Below, in pieces: positions 1 to 5,658 of a stretch of 5,740 nucleotides of DNA; within the stretch, counting starts at the first letter, position 1; each line of letters opens with the position of its first letter. Below the pieces are notes generated by a model. The model had not been told where the DNA came from, did no database searches, and saw only the letters and a list, made by a program, of their open reading frames with translations. This stretch comes from CAYONM01 sp964405325. GTDB lineage: Bacteria; Planctomycetota; UBA11346. The position numbers and the translations under genes were made by a program. The DNA is taken from assembly GCA_964405325.1 (NCBI GenBank), contig CAYONM010000234.1, positions 1 to 5,740 on the forward strand, read 5' to 3'.

Positions 1-47
1 TTTAATATGTCCGTGACGGAAAGCAGACAACGTTATAGAAGACGGCA

Positions 48-78
48 CCCTCAGAAGGGGCGCTGCCCCCTCTGAGGG
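48..78 (-). terminator. Hairpin, probable terminator of the dacB-like/DUF2868/GTPase operon
   Basis: The arms at 48-61 and 65-78 can form a 14-bp stem around a 3-nt loop. The outer eight pairs (CCCTCAGA with TCTGAGGG) are perfect and the inner part is G/C-rich. The one mismatch seen on the plus strand (A against C) becomes a G-U pair in minus-strand RNA, so the fold is continuous only in the transcript of the leftward operon. It begins 22 bases after the GTPase stop codon. The bases that follow on the minus strand (TGCCGTCTTCT) are only moderately T-rich, with no proper U tract, so it could instead be an mRNA-stabilising hairpin or part of a repeat. Confidence 0.55.
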
Positions 79-88
79 AAGCATCAAG
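71..88 (+). repeat. Copy 1 of an 18-bp motif shared with 5641-5658
   Basis: The 18 bases 71-88 on this strand, with the two preceding C's, contain the run CTCTGAGGGAAGCATCA, which recurs on the opposite strand at 5641-5658. The match extends as an imperfect AGC(C/T) on the gene-proximal side. In mRNA sense both copies lie downstream of a stop codon: 12 bases after the GTPase gene here and about 135 bases after the rubrerythrin gene. This copy supplies one arm of the hairpin at 48-78. An 18-bp match within under 6 kb is unlikely by chance, so a dispersed repeat or shared 3'-UTR element is inferred. Confidence 0.5.
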
Positions 89-99
89 CTCGCGGTTGC

Positions 100-1551
100 C
101 TACTTGTATGAATTGGCAGGGGTGGCGTCCGCGGCGTGGAGTCGTTCTGCCAGGATGCTGCTCAGGCGATCGAGTTTTTCGGGCTTTGGCTCGGGATGTT
201 TGCGCAGATGAGTGAATAGGCCGGCCAGTTCCCGCTTCAGGCTGCTGGATAATTGGGAACTCGGTCCTTGGCGGCCGGCATCGGGAATCACCAGGGCATC
301 GCGTCGGGCGTGGCTGCGTTGGAGCACCACTTGCGCGTGCAGCAGACCACGGTCGAACAGGATCCACGGGAATTGCGGATGCGCCACCGGGCCGATGCGC
401 GCCAGGCGCTGCTGCAGGCCCTGGCCCAGCAGGCGGATCTTGCCCAGGCGTTCGGCGGTCAGCCAGGGGGCCAGGGCACCGGAGGCGGCGCCAATCAGAC
501 CGCCGAGCAGACTGCCGGTGCCAAAGGAGGCACCGCCGGTGTGGGCATCGATGATGCCGCCCAGCAGCGCGCCGCCGCCAGCACCACCCAGACCACCATA
601 CCAGGCCAGTTCGTCGGCTTCCAGTCCCAGCACCGCCCAAGTGGTATCGGCGAAAAGGTCACCCACCAGGGCATCGCCGGCCAGGGCGGCTTCTTCGCGC
701 TGGTCCGGATGATGCCGGAAGAGTTCTTCGATCTGGCGACGAGCGTGTTGTTCGTGGCTCCGGATCTGGTCGGCCAGGCCCTGGCGGAGCTGTTCCGCCG
801 GTGGTGGCAGGCGTTCATAGCGTTGTTCGAATCGCGCGGCCAGGCTTTCAGCGAGCCATTCCGCCAGAATCCGTGCCGTCTGCTGACGTCGGCTGGTCCG
901 CCAGGTCGCCAACAGTCGCAGGGCTTCTTCCAGAGCACGGCGGGCGTCGGCTTTACTGGTTAGTTCGCGGAAGGCGGTCAACAAGGCCTGACGGGCGGTG
1001 AAGGGGGCGCGGTGTGGATCGAACAGGTGGACGATGCTGAAATACTGGTCCAGGGCCAGGCGCCATTCGGCGACGTGTGCAGCGCCATTGATGGGATTGA
1101 TCAGGGCCATGCGCGGTTGCCCGGTCCAGCGCAGAATTGCCATTTCCGCCTGATAATTCGGTCGATACGGATGCGAGCCATCGACCACGTACAGAATGCC
1201 GGCGCCATCCAAGATGGGCCGCAACAGCCGGCATTCCTCAGTGAAATCATCGCCCTGCTCGTGGTGCGCAACGAAGCGCCGCACAGCCTCTTGACGCTGA
1301 CTGGCGTCTTCGCCCGCCTGCTGTTGCAGCCAGGTCAGGGCGCGTGGTGCCTGTTCAAAACCGGGGGTGTCCACCAGCCGGAACAGCAGTTGGCCATCGG
1401 CCTGGCAGGCGATGGTTTCGCAGCGGGTGGTGGTGCCTGGCTCGCGGCTGATGGCGATGCGGTCGTTTTCGGTCAGCGCTGCAACCACGCTGCTTTTGCC
1501 TTTGTTGACTCGCCCGACGACGGCGAACACCGGTACCGTGGCATCAGGCAT
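100..1551 (-). CDS. Era-like GTPase with DUF3482 C-terminal half
   Basis: A 483-residue protein. The N-terminal third is a TRAFAC-class G domain. The P-loop GRVNKGKS is at residues 13-20, a G2-like PGTTTRCE at 38-45, and the G3 motif DTPG at 61-64. The usual G4 NKxD is replaced by NPIN at 152-155, in a strand (MALINPI) that sits where G4 should be. A charged, probably helical region (about 185-300) follows. Next is a glycine-rich hydrophobic segment (about 319-358) that could insert into or lie on the membrane, then a basic C-terminal tail. This layout matches GTPase/DUF3482 proteins, whose biochemical role is unknown to me. The start at 1551 is preferred over an in-frame TTG at 1566 because GGAGG lies 8 bases before this ATG. 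The start overlaps the DUF2868 stop by 8 bases, so translational coupling is likely. Confidence 0.9.
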   Translation of the reverse strand: MPDATVPVFAVVGRVNKGKSSVVAALTENDRIAISREPGTTTRCETIACQADGQLLFRLVDTPGFEQAPRALTWLQQQAGEDASQRQEAVRRFVAHHEQGDDFTEECRLLRPILDGAGILYVVDGSHPYRPNYQAEMAILRWTGQPRMALINPINGAAHVAEWRLALDQYFSIVHLFDPHRAPFTARQALLTAFRELTSKADARRALEEALRLLATWRTSRRQQTARILAEWLAESLAARFEQRYERLPPPAEQLRQGLADQIRSHEQHARRQIEELFRHHPDQREEAALAGDALVGDLFADTTWAVLGLEADELAWYGGLGGAGGGALLGGIIDAHTGGASFGTGSLLGGLIGAASGALAPWLTAERLGKIRLLGQGLQQRLARIGPVAHPQFPWILFDRGLLHAQVVLQRSHARRDALVIPDAGRQGPSSQLSSSLKRELAGLFTHLRKHPEPKPEKLDRLSSILAERLHAADATPANSYK

Positions 1552-2899
1552 GCTCGAGCCCTCCAACCTGCAGGTACGGGTCGGCCAGCTCGCTTAGTCG
1601 GCGGCGCCATAAAGACTGGTCCTCAGCGCTGGGTACACGCCAGGCACTGGCTTCGCCGTCGAGCAGCAGGACCTGGATCGGGGTTCGTTCGGCTAGGCGT
1701 CGCCGCAGTTGGGCGAGTGCGTGGCGGATGCCCTTGCTGGGCGCCTCCCAGGCTTCGGCCAGGACCAGCACTGCTGGTGCATCGGTGGGGATATCGGCAA
1801 TCTGGTTGCCAATGCCGTATAGCTCGCCGACCAGGGCCTTGGGAAGGAGTGTTCTGACCTCATTATCGCCAACCGGGATGTCGTTCCAGCGTAACGCCCA
1901 GGCGACTGGGAGCTTGCTGGGGCCAGATACCACCTCCGCCGAGACTGGTGCAGCCGACGGTGTTTGGTTGATCTGTTGCCAACCCTGGAAGCGCGTGCGT
2001 AGGCGGCCATCCAGGACCAGGCAGGCGGCATCGTCGAAGGTCCAGGCCGCCAATCGCCGGCGCAAGCGCCAGTGCAGCAGGCCCACCAGCAACAAGCGCG
2101 GCAGTAGGCCATAAACCAGGGTGACCATCAGCAGGAAGGGCCACCAGCGCTGCGTCGGTGCTGGTTGTGCCGGTTCGCCACGGCTGGTGAGTACGAGCGT
2201 CTGGTCGGGTACGGCCGCCGGCCAGGCCTGCGCCCATGGTGTGGCCAAGACACGGCTGAAACGGCTGATGCGCTGGCTCTGTTCGGTCACAGGCAGGGAG
2301 GTGTCCCAGTTGAAACGGAGATCGGTAAAAGTGACGCGCAGGCCGAAAACCAGCAGCATTCCCAGCATGGCGCAGACCGCGGCTCGTTGGCTGAGGCTGA
2401 GCAGAGCCAGGCGTTCCAGGGGGGCGAACAGACGCAGGCGGCTGGTATGTAGCTGTTGTCGATCCAGCCACCCCCGAAGCGCGGGGGCGCGGTGGATCAG
2501 GCTCTGCAACAGGGTCACCAGGCTGCCCGAGCCGCCCCAGAGCAGGGTGACCAGCAGGATCAGCAGCAGCAGCGTTGGAATGATCAGCAGCACCCCCAGG
2601 CTGAGGAAGAGATCCGCTGGCTGCTTGGCCAGGGCACCGCCAGCAGCACCCGCCCCCAGCAGCCCGGCCAGCAGCAGCAGGCTGGCAGTGACGGTCGCGA
2701 AACGTCGACGCCAGTGGCCAGCCAGATCGGCTTCATGATCCTGGTGCTGCAGCCAGTCGAGCAGCAGGCGAGGCCGTTCTGGCAAGCGCTGATAACCCTG
2801 CAGAAAATTCCGATCGGCCTGGTCATGCGGCTCGGCTCTGCCGGCTTGATCTTGGGCCAAGTGGCATTCCAGGGCGATCAGCTGCGCCAGGTCTGCCAT
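1544..2899 (-). CDS. DUF2868 family inner-membrane protein
   Basis: A 451-residue protein, recognised as DUF2868 from its overall pattern and its neighbour. The N-terminal 65 residues are charged and probably cytoplasmic. Hydrophobic stretches suited to span the membrane lie at about 67-90, 97-121, 171-190 and 253-275. The loop between the third and fourth (about 191-250, with FNWDTS and VLATPWAQAWP) would face the periplasm. Basic residues follow the fourth segment (WRLRRRL), placing the C-terminal 170 residues in the cytoplasm. That part alternates predicted strands and helices (VLVLAEAWEAPSKG, IQVLLLDGEAS). Function is unknown. The ATG is 3 bases past the dacB-like stop, with only a weak GGCGG-like ribosome site, so translation probably depends on the upstream gene. 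Location beside the GTPase suggests the two proteins act together; this is inference. Confidence 0.87.
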   Translation of the reverse strand: MADLAQLIALECHLAQDQAGRAEPHDQADRNFLQGYQRLPERPRLLLDWLQHQDHEADLAGHWRRRFATVTASLLLLAGLLGAGAAGGALAKQPADLFLSLGVLLIIPTLLLLILLVTLLWGGSGSLVTLLQSLIHRAPALRGWLDRQQLHTSRLRLFAPLERLALLSLSQRAAVCAMLGMLLVFGLRVTFTDLRFNWDTSLPVTEQSQRISRFSRVLATPWAQAWPAAVPDQTLVLTSRGEPAQPAPTQRWWPFLLMVTLVYGLLPRLLLVGLLHWRLRRRLAAWTFDDAACLVLDGRLRTRFQGWQQINQTPSAAPVSAEVVSGPSKLPVAWALRWNDIPVGDNEVRTLLPKALVGELYGIGNQIADIPTDAPAVLVLAEAWEAPSKGIRHALAQLRRRLAERTPIQVLLLDGEASAWRVPSAEDQSLWRRRLSELADPYLQVGGLEHA

Positions 2900-2901
2900 G
2901 G

Positions 2902-4290
2902 TCAGCCGCCGACCGCTACGAACATGGCTTTCAGGATCTGCTCATAACCGCGTTTGGCGGGCATCAACCAGGCGCCAGAGGCTTTTCCGCGATTCAATAG
3001 GATGGCGAAGGCGTAGTGCTGGTCCGCCACCTGAAAATAACCAGCCAGGCAGCGAGCCACCCGCAGCGTGCCGGTTTTCACCTGCGCCTGGCGTTTGCCG
3101 AGCTTGTAGTCCTTAAGGCTGGCGCGATATTCGCCGGCATGCTGGCTGCCGGCCATGCCGTGCAGCAATTGCACCACGGCAACAGCGCTGGCCTGGTTGT
3201 CGTAGCTCAGACCGGAACCATCGACCACGGTGAAGCTGTCGGCTGGGAGATGCAGGTATTCTGCCAGGATTGCCTGCAGCGCCCGATTGCCGGCATCAAT
3301 GCTGCCCTCCTGAGCGCGCGCGACCCCCAGCAGGCGTAGGATCTGTTCGCCATAAAAATTCTGGCTGCGCGTATTCAGGATATGGATCGCTGGCCCGAGC
3401 GGATCGCGGTGGTCGATCAGCACTTGAGCATCGGGATGATCCGTCAGGAGTCCGGCCTCGCACTGCCGCGGCGCCTGGATACCACTGGCGCGCAGCAAAT
3501 AGCAGAAGTGATCGCCATGCAGCAGGTCGGCCTGCTCGTGAATGGCCATGGGAAACCAGGCCGTCGGGCGATCGTATTGTCCACTGACGTTGATCTGGTT
3601 GCTGTGGTGCGCTCGGCTGGTGAGCAATTTCGGTCGGCTGACCTTGGCTACGGTTTTGCCAGTATTGCGAAGCGGGATACGTGGTGAATTGGGCCGCAGC
3701 AAAACCAGCGCGGCTTCGCCGGGTTGCGCCGGACGCACCTGTACCTCGATGCAGTTGTCCAACCAGGCGAAGGCCGAGGCCGGGGCGCTGTACCATTTCT
3801 GCTGATTGCTGTGGTCTTGTGGGTAGGTCGGCGGTTTGGCCGGACCGGAAAACAGGCTGCCGTCCACCAGTACCGGGCCGTTGATGCGGGAAATACCCAG
3901 GGCGCGCAGTCGGGCGATCCAATCCTGGAAGATCAGCTCCGGCTGGCCATCGGTGAAATGTTCATCCAGGCAGGGGCTGCCGCCGCCAAGCATCAACAGA
4001 CCGGGACAGCTGCCGTCGACGATGGTCCCCAGGGCATAGATGCGGGTGTGCATGTAGTGGTTGGGCCCCAGCTCCAGGAGGGCGGCGGCGGAGACGAACA
4101 GCTTGGTCACCGAGGCCAGGTGGCGCTGCTCGTAAGCATGGTGCCGGAACAGGGGCTTGCCATTTCGCAGTGCTTGCAGCATGACGCTGGCTTCGGTGCC
4201 GCGAGGCAGCCGCGCGATGGCTCGTTCGATGCCGCTGGTATCCAGGGCGGTGAGGGCGGTAGACAGGCAGATCAGAACCAATAAACGCAT
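2902..4290 (-). CDS. dacB: D-alanyl-D-alanine carboxypeptidase/endopeptidase, PBP4 (DacB) type, peptidase family S13
   Basis: A 462-residue class C low-molecular-weight penicillin-binding protein. It is expected to cleave terminal D-Ala from, and meso-DAP cross-links between, peptidoglycan stem peptides in the periplasm. All three active-site motifs are present: S60-V-T-K63 (nucleophile Ser60), S309-Q-N311 and K405-T-G. The spacing of about 249 residues between the first two matches PBP4 enzymes with extra inserted domains. The family signatures [19 protein letters not shown] and VVDGSGLS are also seen. A short signal peptide ([15 protein letters not shown]) precedes the mature protein, with one basic residue and no lipobox cysteine in a lipoprotein context. 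The ATG at 4290 is chosen over the ATG at 4296 and a TTG at 4326 because AGGA lies 8 bases upstream and it starts directly at the signal peptide. It is the first gene of the leftward operon. The gene symbol is by homology class; a paralogue elsewhere in the genome cannot be excluded. Confidence 0.93.
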   Translation of the reverse strand: MRLLVLICLSTALTALDTSGIERAIARLPRGTEASVMLQALRNGKPLFRHHAYEQRHLASVTKLFVSAAALLELGPNHYMHTRIYALGTIVDGSCPGLLMLGGGSPCLDEHFTDGQPELIFQDWIARLRALGISRINGPVLVDGSLFSGPAKPPTYPQDHSNQQKWYSAPASAFAWLDNCIEVQVRPAQPGEAALVLLRPNSPRIPLRNTGKTVAKVSRPKLLTSRAHHSNQINVSGQYDRPTAWFPMAIHEQADLLHGDHFCYLLRASGIQAPRQCEAGLLTDHPDAQVLIDHRDPLGPAIHILNTRSQNFYGEQILRLLGVARAQEGSIDAGNRALQAILAEYLHLPADSFTVVDGSGLSYDNQASAVAVVQLLHGMAGSQHAGEYRASLKDYKLGKRQAQVKTGTLRVARCLAGYFQVADQHYAFAILLNRGKASGAWLMPAKRGYEQILKAMFVAVGG

Positions 4291-4479
4291 GGGCATGATC
4301 CTGTCGCCCACCGGGGGGCTTGCCAAGGCCTGCCGTGGTCACGAGCATGCCCTTTTGACATGGGCGGGGGGCTCACGCCTCCAGGTCACTCTGGCTTCGC
4401 GTTGCATTCGCGGTTTGAACGGGCCAGCTTATACTCTGCGACAGTCATGTCGCCGAACCCGCGCTTCCAAAGGATACTC
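4291..4479. promoter_or_regulatory. Divergent intergenic region between dacB-like operon and yacG
   Basis: This 189-bp gap separates two diverging transcription units and must hold the promoter of the leftward operon, unless an upstream gene outside the window reads through. On the plus strand the best -10 candidate is TATACT at 4430-4435, 44 bases before the yacG start. The hexamer at the matching -35 distance (TTCGCG, 4407-4412) is poor. A consensus-like TTGACA at 4355-4360 has no good -10 at the right distance. I could not find a convincing sigma-70 promoter on the minus strand. Two GGGGGGCT octamers occur at 4313-4320 and 4365-4372. Confidence 0.35.
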
Positions 4480-4659
4480 GTGACTACTGTCAATTGTCCC
4501 ACCTGCGGTAAACCGGTTGAACTGACCGGGGAGCAACGAAGCCAACACACTCCATTTTGCAGCAAACGCTGTCGGCTGGTGGATCTGGGCGCTTGGGCCG
4601 ATGGTCGCTACGTGGTTCCGGGGATGACCATTCCGCCGGATATCCAGGCAGACCAGTAA
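4480..4659 (+). CDS. yacG: DNA gyrase inhibitor YacG (zinc-finger protein)
   Basis: A 59-residue treble-clef zinc protein. In E. coli, YacG binds GyrB and blocks DNA binding by gyrase. Zinc ligands are C6 and C9 (CPTCGKPV) and C27 and C31 (FCSKRC). The family signature [14 protein letters not shown] follows, then a short variable tail (IPPDIQADQ). The E. coli protein is 65 residues, so this is full length. The GTG at 4480 is chosen as start because AAGGA lies 5 bases upstream and the protein then begins just before the zinc motif, as in homologues. An in-frame ATG at 4447 would add 11 residues unlike the family. In many pseudomonads yacG follows coaE, but here the upstream neighbour is the divergent dacB-like gene. 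Confidence 0.93.
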   Translation: MTTVNCPTCGKPVELTGEQRSQHTPFCSKRCRLVDLGAWADGRYVVPGMTIPPDIQADQ

Positions 4660-4663
4660 GGGC

Positions 4664-4828
4664 ATGGGCGCCGAGCTGCGTGCCATGCCGGGGCTGTCCG
4701 GGCTGCGCGCTCTGACTGACCCCGACGGTGTGGTCGAATTGCCGCGCAATTTCGACAGTACCGGGCCCTTGCTGTTGGATTACAGCGAGCAATTCTGCGA
4801 TCTGGTCTATGGTGGCCCGGGGCCGTAA
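4664..4828 (+). CDS. Small hypothetical protein downstream of yacG (54 aa)
   Basis: This ORF runs from ATG at 4664 to TAA at 4826-4828 and encodes 54 residues beginning MGAELRAMPGLSGLRAL and containing LPRNFDSTGPLLLDYSEQF. I do not recognise the family. Evidence that it is real: about 78% of its codons end in G or C, like the neighbouring genes; it begins 4 bases after the yacG stop; and it reads as a plausible mixed polar/hydrophobic protein with no low-complexity sequence. Against it: it is short and the ribosome site (TAAGGGC) is very close to the ATG. Translation by ribosomes finishing yacG would explain that. The second ATG at 4685 is a possible alternative start. No signal peptide or membrane segment is apparent. 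Confidence 0.6.
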   Translation: MGAELRAMPGLSGLRALTDPDGVVELPRNFDSTGPLLLDYSEQFCDLVYGGPGP

Positions 4829-4857
4829 GGGATGCAAGGGATGCAAGGGATGCATCC
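4827..4857 (+). repeat. Three tandem 9-bp repeats running into a palindrome
   Basis: AAGGGATGC is repeated exactly three times without spacer at 4827-4835, 4836-4844 and 4845-4853. The third copy continues into the perfect 10-bp palindrome GGATGCATCC at 4848-4857. The array begins inside the stop codon of the preceding small ORF and ends 72 bases before the rubrerythrin start. Such short tandem arrays can change copy number by slipped-strand mispairing. A change here would alter spacing, not reading frame. Whether it binds a protein or helps end transcription is unknown. Confidence 0.85.
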
Positions 4858-4871
4858 TTCTCTGTCCGATA

Positions 4872-4899
4872 TTGCGGTCATTGGCTTGTTTCCTAGGCT
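4872..4899 (+). promoter_or_regulatory. Weak sigma-70-like promoter candidate for rubrerythrin
   Basis: TTGCGG at 4872-4877 and TAGGCT at 4894-4899 are separated by 16 bases and lie 31 bases before the rubrerythrin start. Both hexamers match consensus only partly. It is the best-placed pair in the gap between the small ORF and the rubrerythrin gene. I saw no clear OxyR, PerR or Anr/Fnr box. Confidence 0.3.
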
Positions 4900-4929
4900 G
4901 CGATCAACCTCACAACTCAGGAGCACGCC

Positions 4930-5505
4930 ATGGCATCCGTCAAGGGCACCGAAACCGAGAAGAACCTCTTGAAGGCCTTCGCCGGCGAGTCCCAGGCTCG
5001 CAACCGTTACACCTACTTCGCCAGCCAGGCGAAGAAGGAAGGTCTAGTCCAGATCGCCGATATCTTCAGCGAAACCGCCGAGCAGGAAAAAGAGCACGCC
5101 AAGCGTTTCTTCTCCTTTCTCGAGGGTGGTGAGTTGGAAATTGCCGCCGCTTTCCCGGCCGGCATGGTTGGCAGCACGGCCGATAACCTGAAGGCCGCCG
5201 CTGCTGGCGAGCACGAGGAGTGGGAGACCTTGTATCCTGCTTTCGCGCAATGTGCCCAGGACGAGGGTTTTGCCGTCATCGCCGCCGTGTGGCGTAATAT
5301 CAGCATCGCCGAAAAACAACACGAAAAACGCTACCTCGGCCTGCTGGAAAACATCGTCAATGACACGATGTTCAAGAAGGCGCAGCCGGTGGTTTGGCGT
5401 TGCCGTAACTGTGGCTTCATCCACGAAGGCCCCGAAGCCATGAAGATGTGCCCGGCTTGCGCGCATCCGCAGGCGCATTTCGAGTTGCTGGCTGAAAACT
5501 GGTAA
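4930..5505 (+). CDS. Rubrerythrin (diiron peroxide reductase with C-terminal rubredoxin domain)
   Basis: A 191-residue cytoplasmic protein, the same length as Desulfovibrio vulgaris rubrerythrin. The N-terminal four-helix ferritin-like domain (about 1-145) carries the expected diiron ligands E20, E53, H56, E94, E97, E128 and H131 (motifs GESQARNRY, EQEKEH, GEHEEW and IAEKQHEKR). The C-terminal rubredoxin-like domain (about 152-191) has the iron site C158/C161 and C174/C177 (CRNCG, CPAC). Family members reduce hydrogen peroxide to water using electrons passed through the rubredoxin iron, protecting low-oxygen or anaerobic metabolism. The start is firm: AGGAG at 4919-4923 lies 6 bases before the ATG. 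The gene has its own upstream gap and no partner (rubredoxin, reductase) in the window, so its electron donor is encoded elsewhere. Codon use resembles the neighbours, giving no sign of recent transfer. The symbol rbr is sometimes used for this family. Confidence 0.96.
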   Translation: MASVKGTETEKNLLKAFAGESQARNRYTYFASQAKKEGLVQIADIFSETAEQEKEHAKRFFSFLEGGELEIAAAFPAGMVGSTADNLKAAAAGEHEEWETLYPAFAQCAQDEGFAVIAAVWRNISIAEKQHEKRYLGLLENIVNDTMFKKAQPVVWRCRNCGFIHEGPEAMKMCPACAHPQAHFELLAENW

Positions 5506-5569
5506 GCACTCGTGCTGTGTCCAGGCAACCAGGTGGGGCAGGTGCAGGATCGTGTAGTGGATGCAAGGC

Positions 5570-5611
5570 GCGGAAGCCGAAGGAATGGCAGCGCCATTTC
5601 GAGGTTTCCGC
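5570..5611. repeat. Long imperfect hairpin, REP-like element candidate
   Basis: The outer arms GCGGAAGCC (5570-5578) and GGTTTCCGC (5603-5611) pair over 9 positions with one G-T wobble. The inner arms AATGGC (5584-5589) and GCCATT (5593-5598) pair perfectly around a 3-base loop, with small unpaired stretches between the two stems. It starts 65 bases after the rubrerythrin stop. No U tract follows, so a REP-type intergenic repeat or mRNA-stabilising structure fits better than a simple terminator. It lies 29 bases from the 18-bp motif copy, and both may belong to one larger repeat unit. Confidence 0.5.
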
Positions 5612-5640
5612 AACGCAGCAGACGCCGTGCGAGACAAGCC

Positions 5641-5658
5641 TGATGCTTCCCTCAGAGG
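5641..5658 (-). repeat. Copy 2 of the 18-bp motif shared with 71-88
   Basis: TGATGCTTCCCTCAGAGG on the plus strand is the reverse complement of the sequence beginning two bases before copy 1 near the left end. With the preceding AGCC (AGCT in copy 1) the match is 21 of 22. Unlike copy 1, it has no complementary CTGAGGG arm nearby, so it does not form the same hairpin. Conservation of the motif without the hairpin suggests that the primary sequence, or descent from a repeat family, is what is shared. Confidence 0.5.

Noticed and set aside
10..20. Small inverted repeat TCCGTGACGGA at the left edge as an operator or terminator
   Set aside because: Only 5 bp per arm with a 1-base centre and no gene start or U tract beside it; too short to support a call.
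2..640. Minus-strand 212-codon open frame at the left edge
   Set aside because: It overlaps the GTPase gene in another frame, is dominated by Arg/Pro/Ser as expected for an out-of-frame reading of GC-rich coding DNA, and shows no domain.
1012..1857. Plus-strand 281-codon open frame opposite the GTPase and DUF2868 genes
   Set aside because: It is antisense to two well supported genes and crosses their junction; long antisense frames are common in GC-rich genomes.
4490..4855. Minus-strand frame starting MHPLHPLHPL
   Set aside because: The HPL repeat is only the translation of the 9-bp tandem array read backwards; the frame is antisense to yacG and the small ORF.
4883..4898. Possible sigma-54 promoter before rubrerythrin (GG...GC elements)
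   Set aside because: The GG and GC are 12 bases apart instead of the required 10, and the flanking bases do not match TGGCAC/TTGCT.
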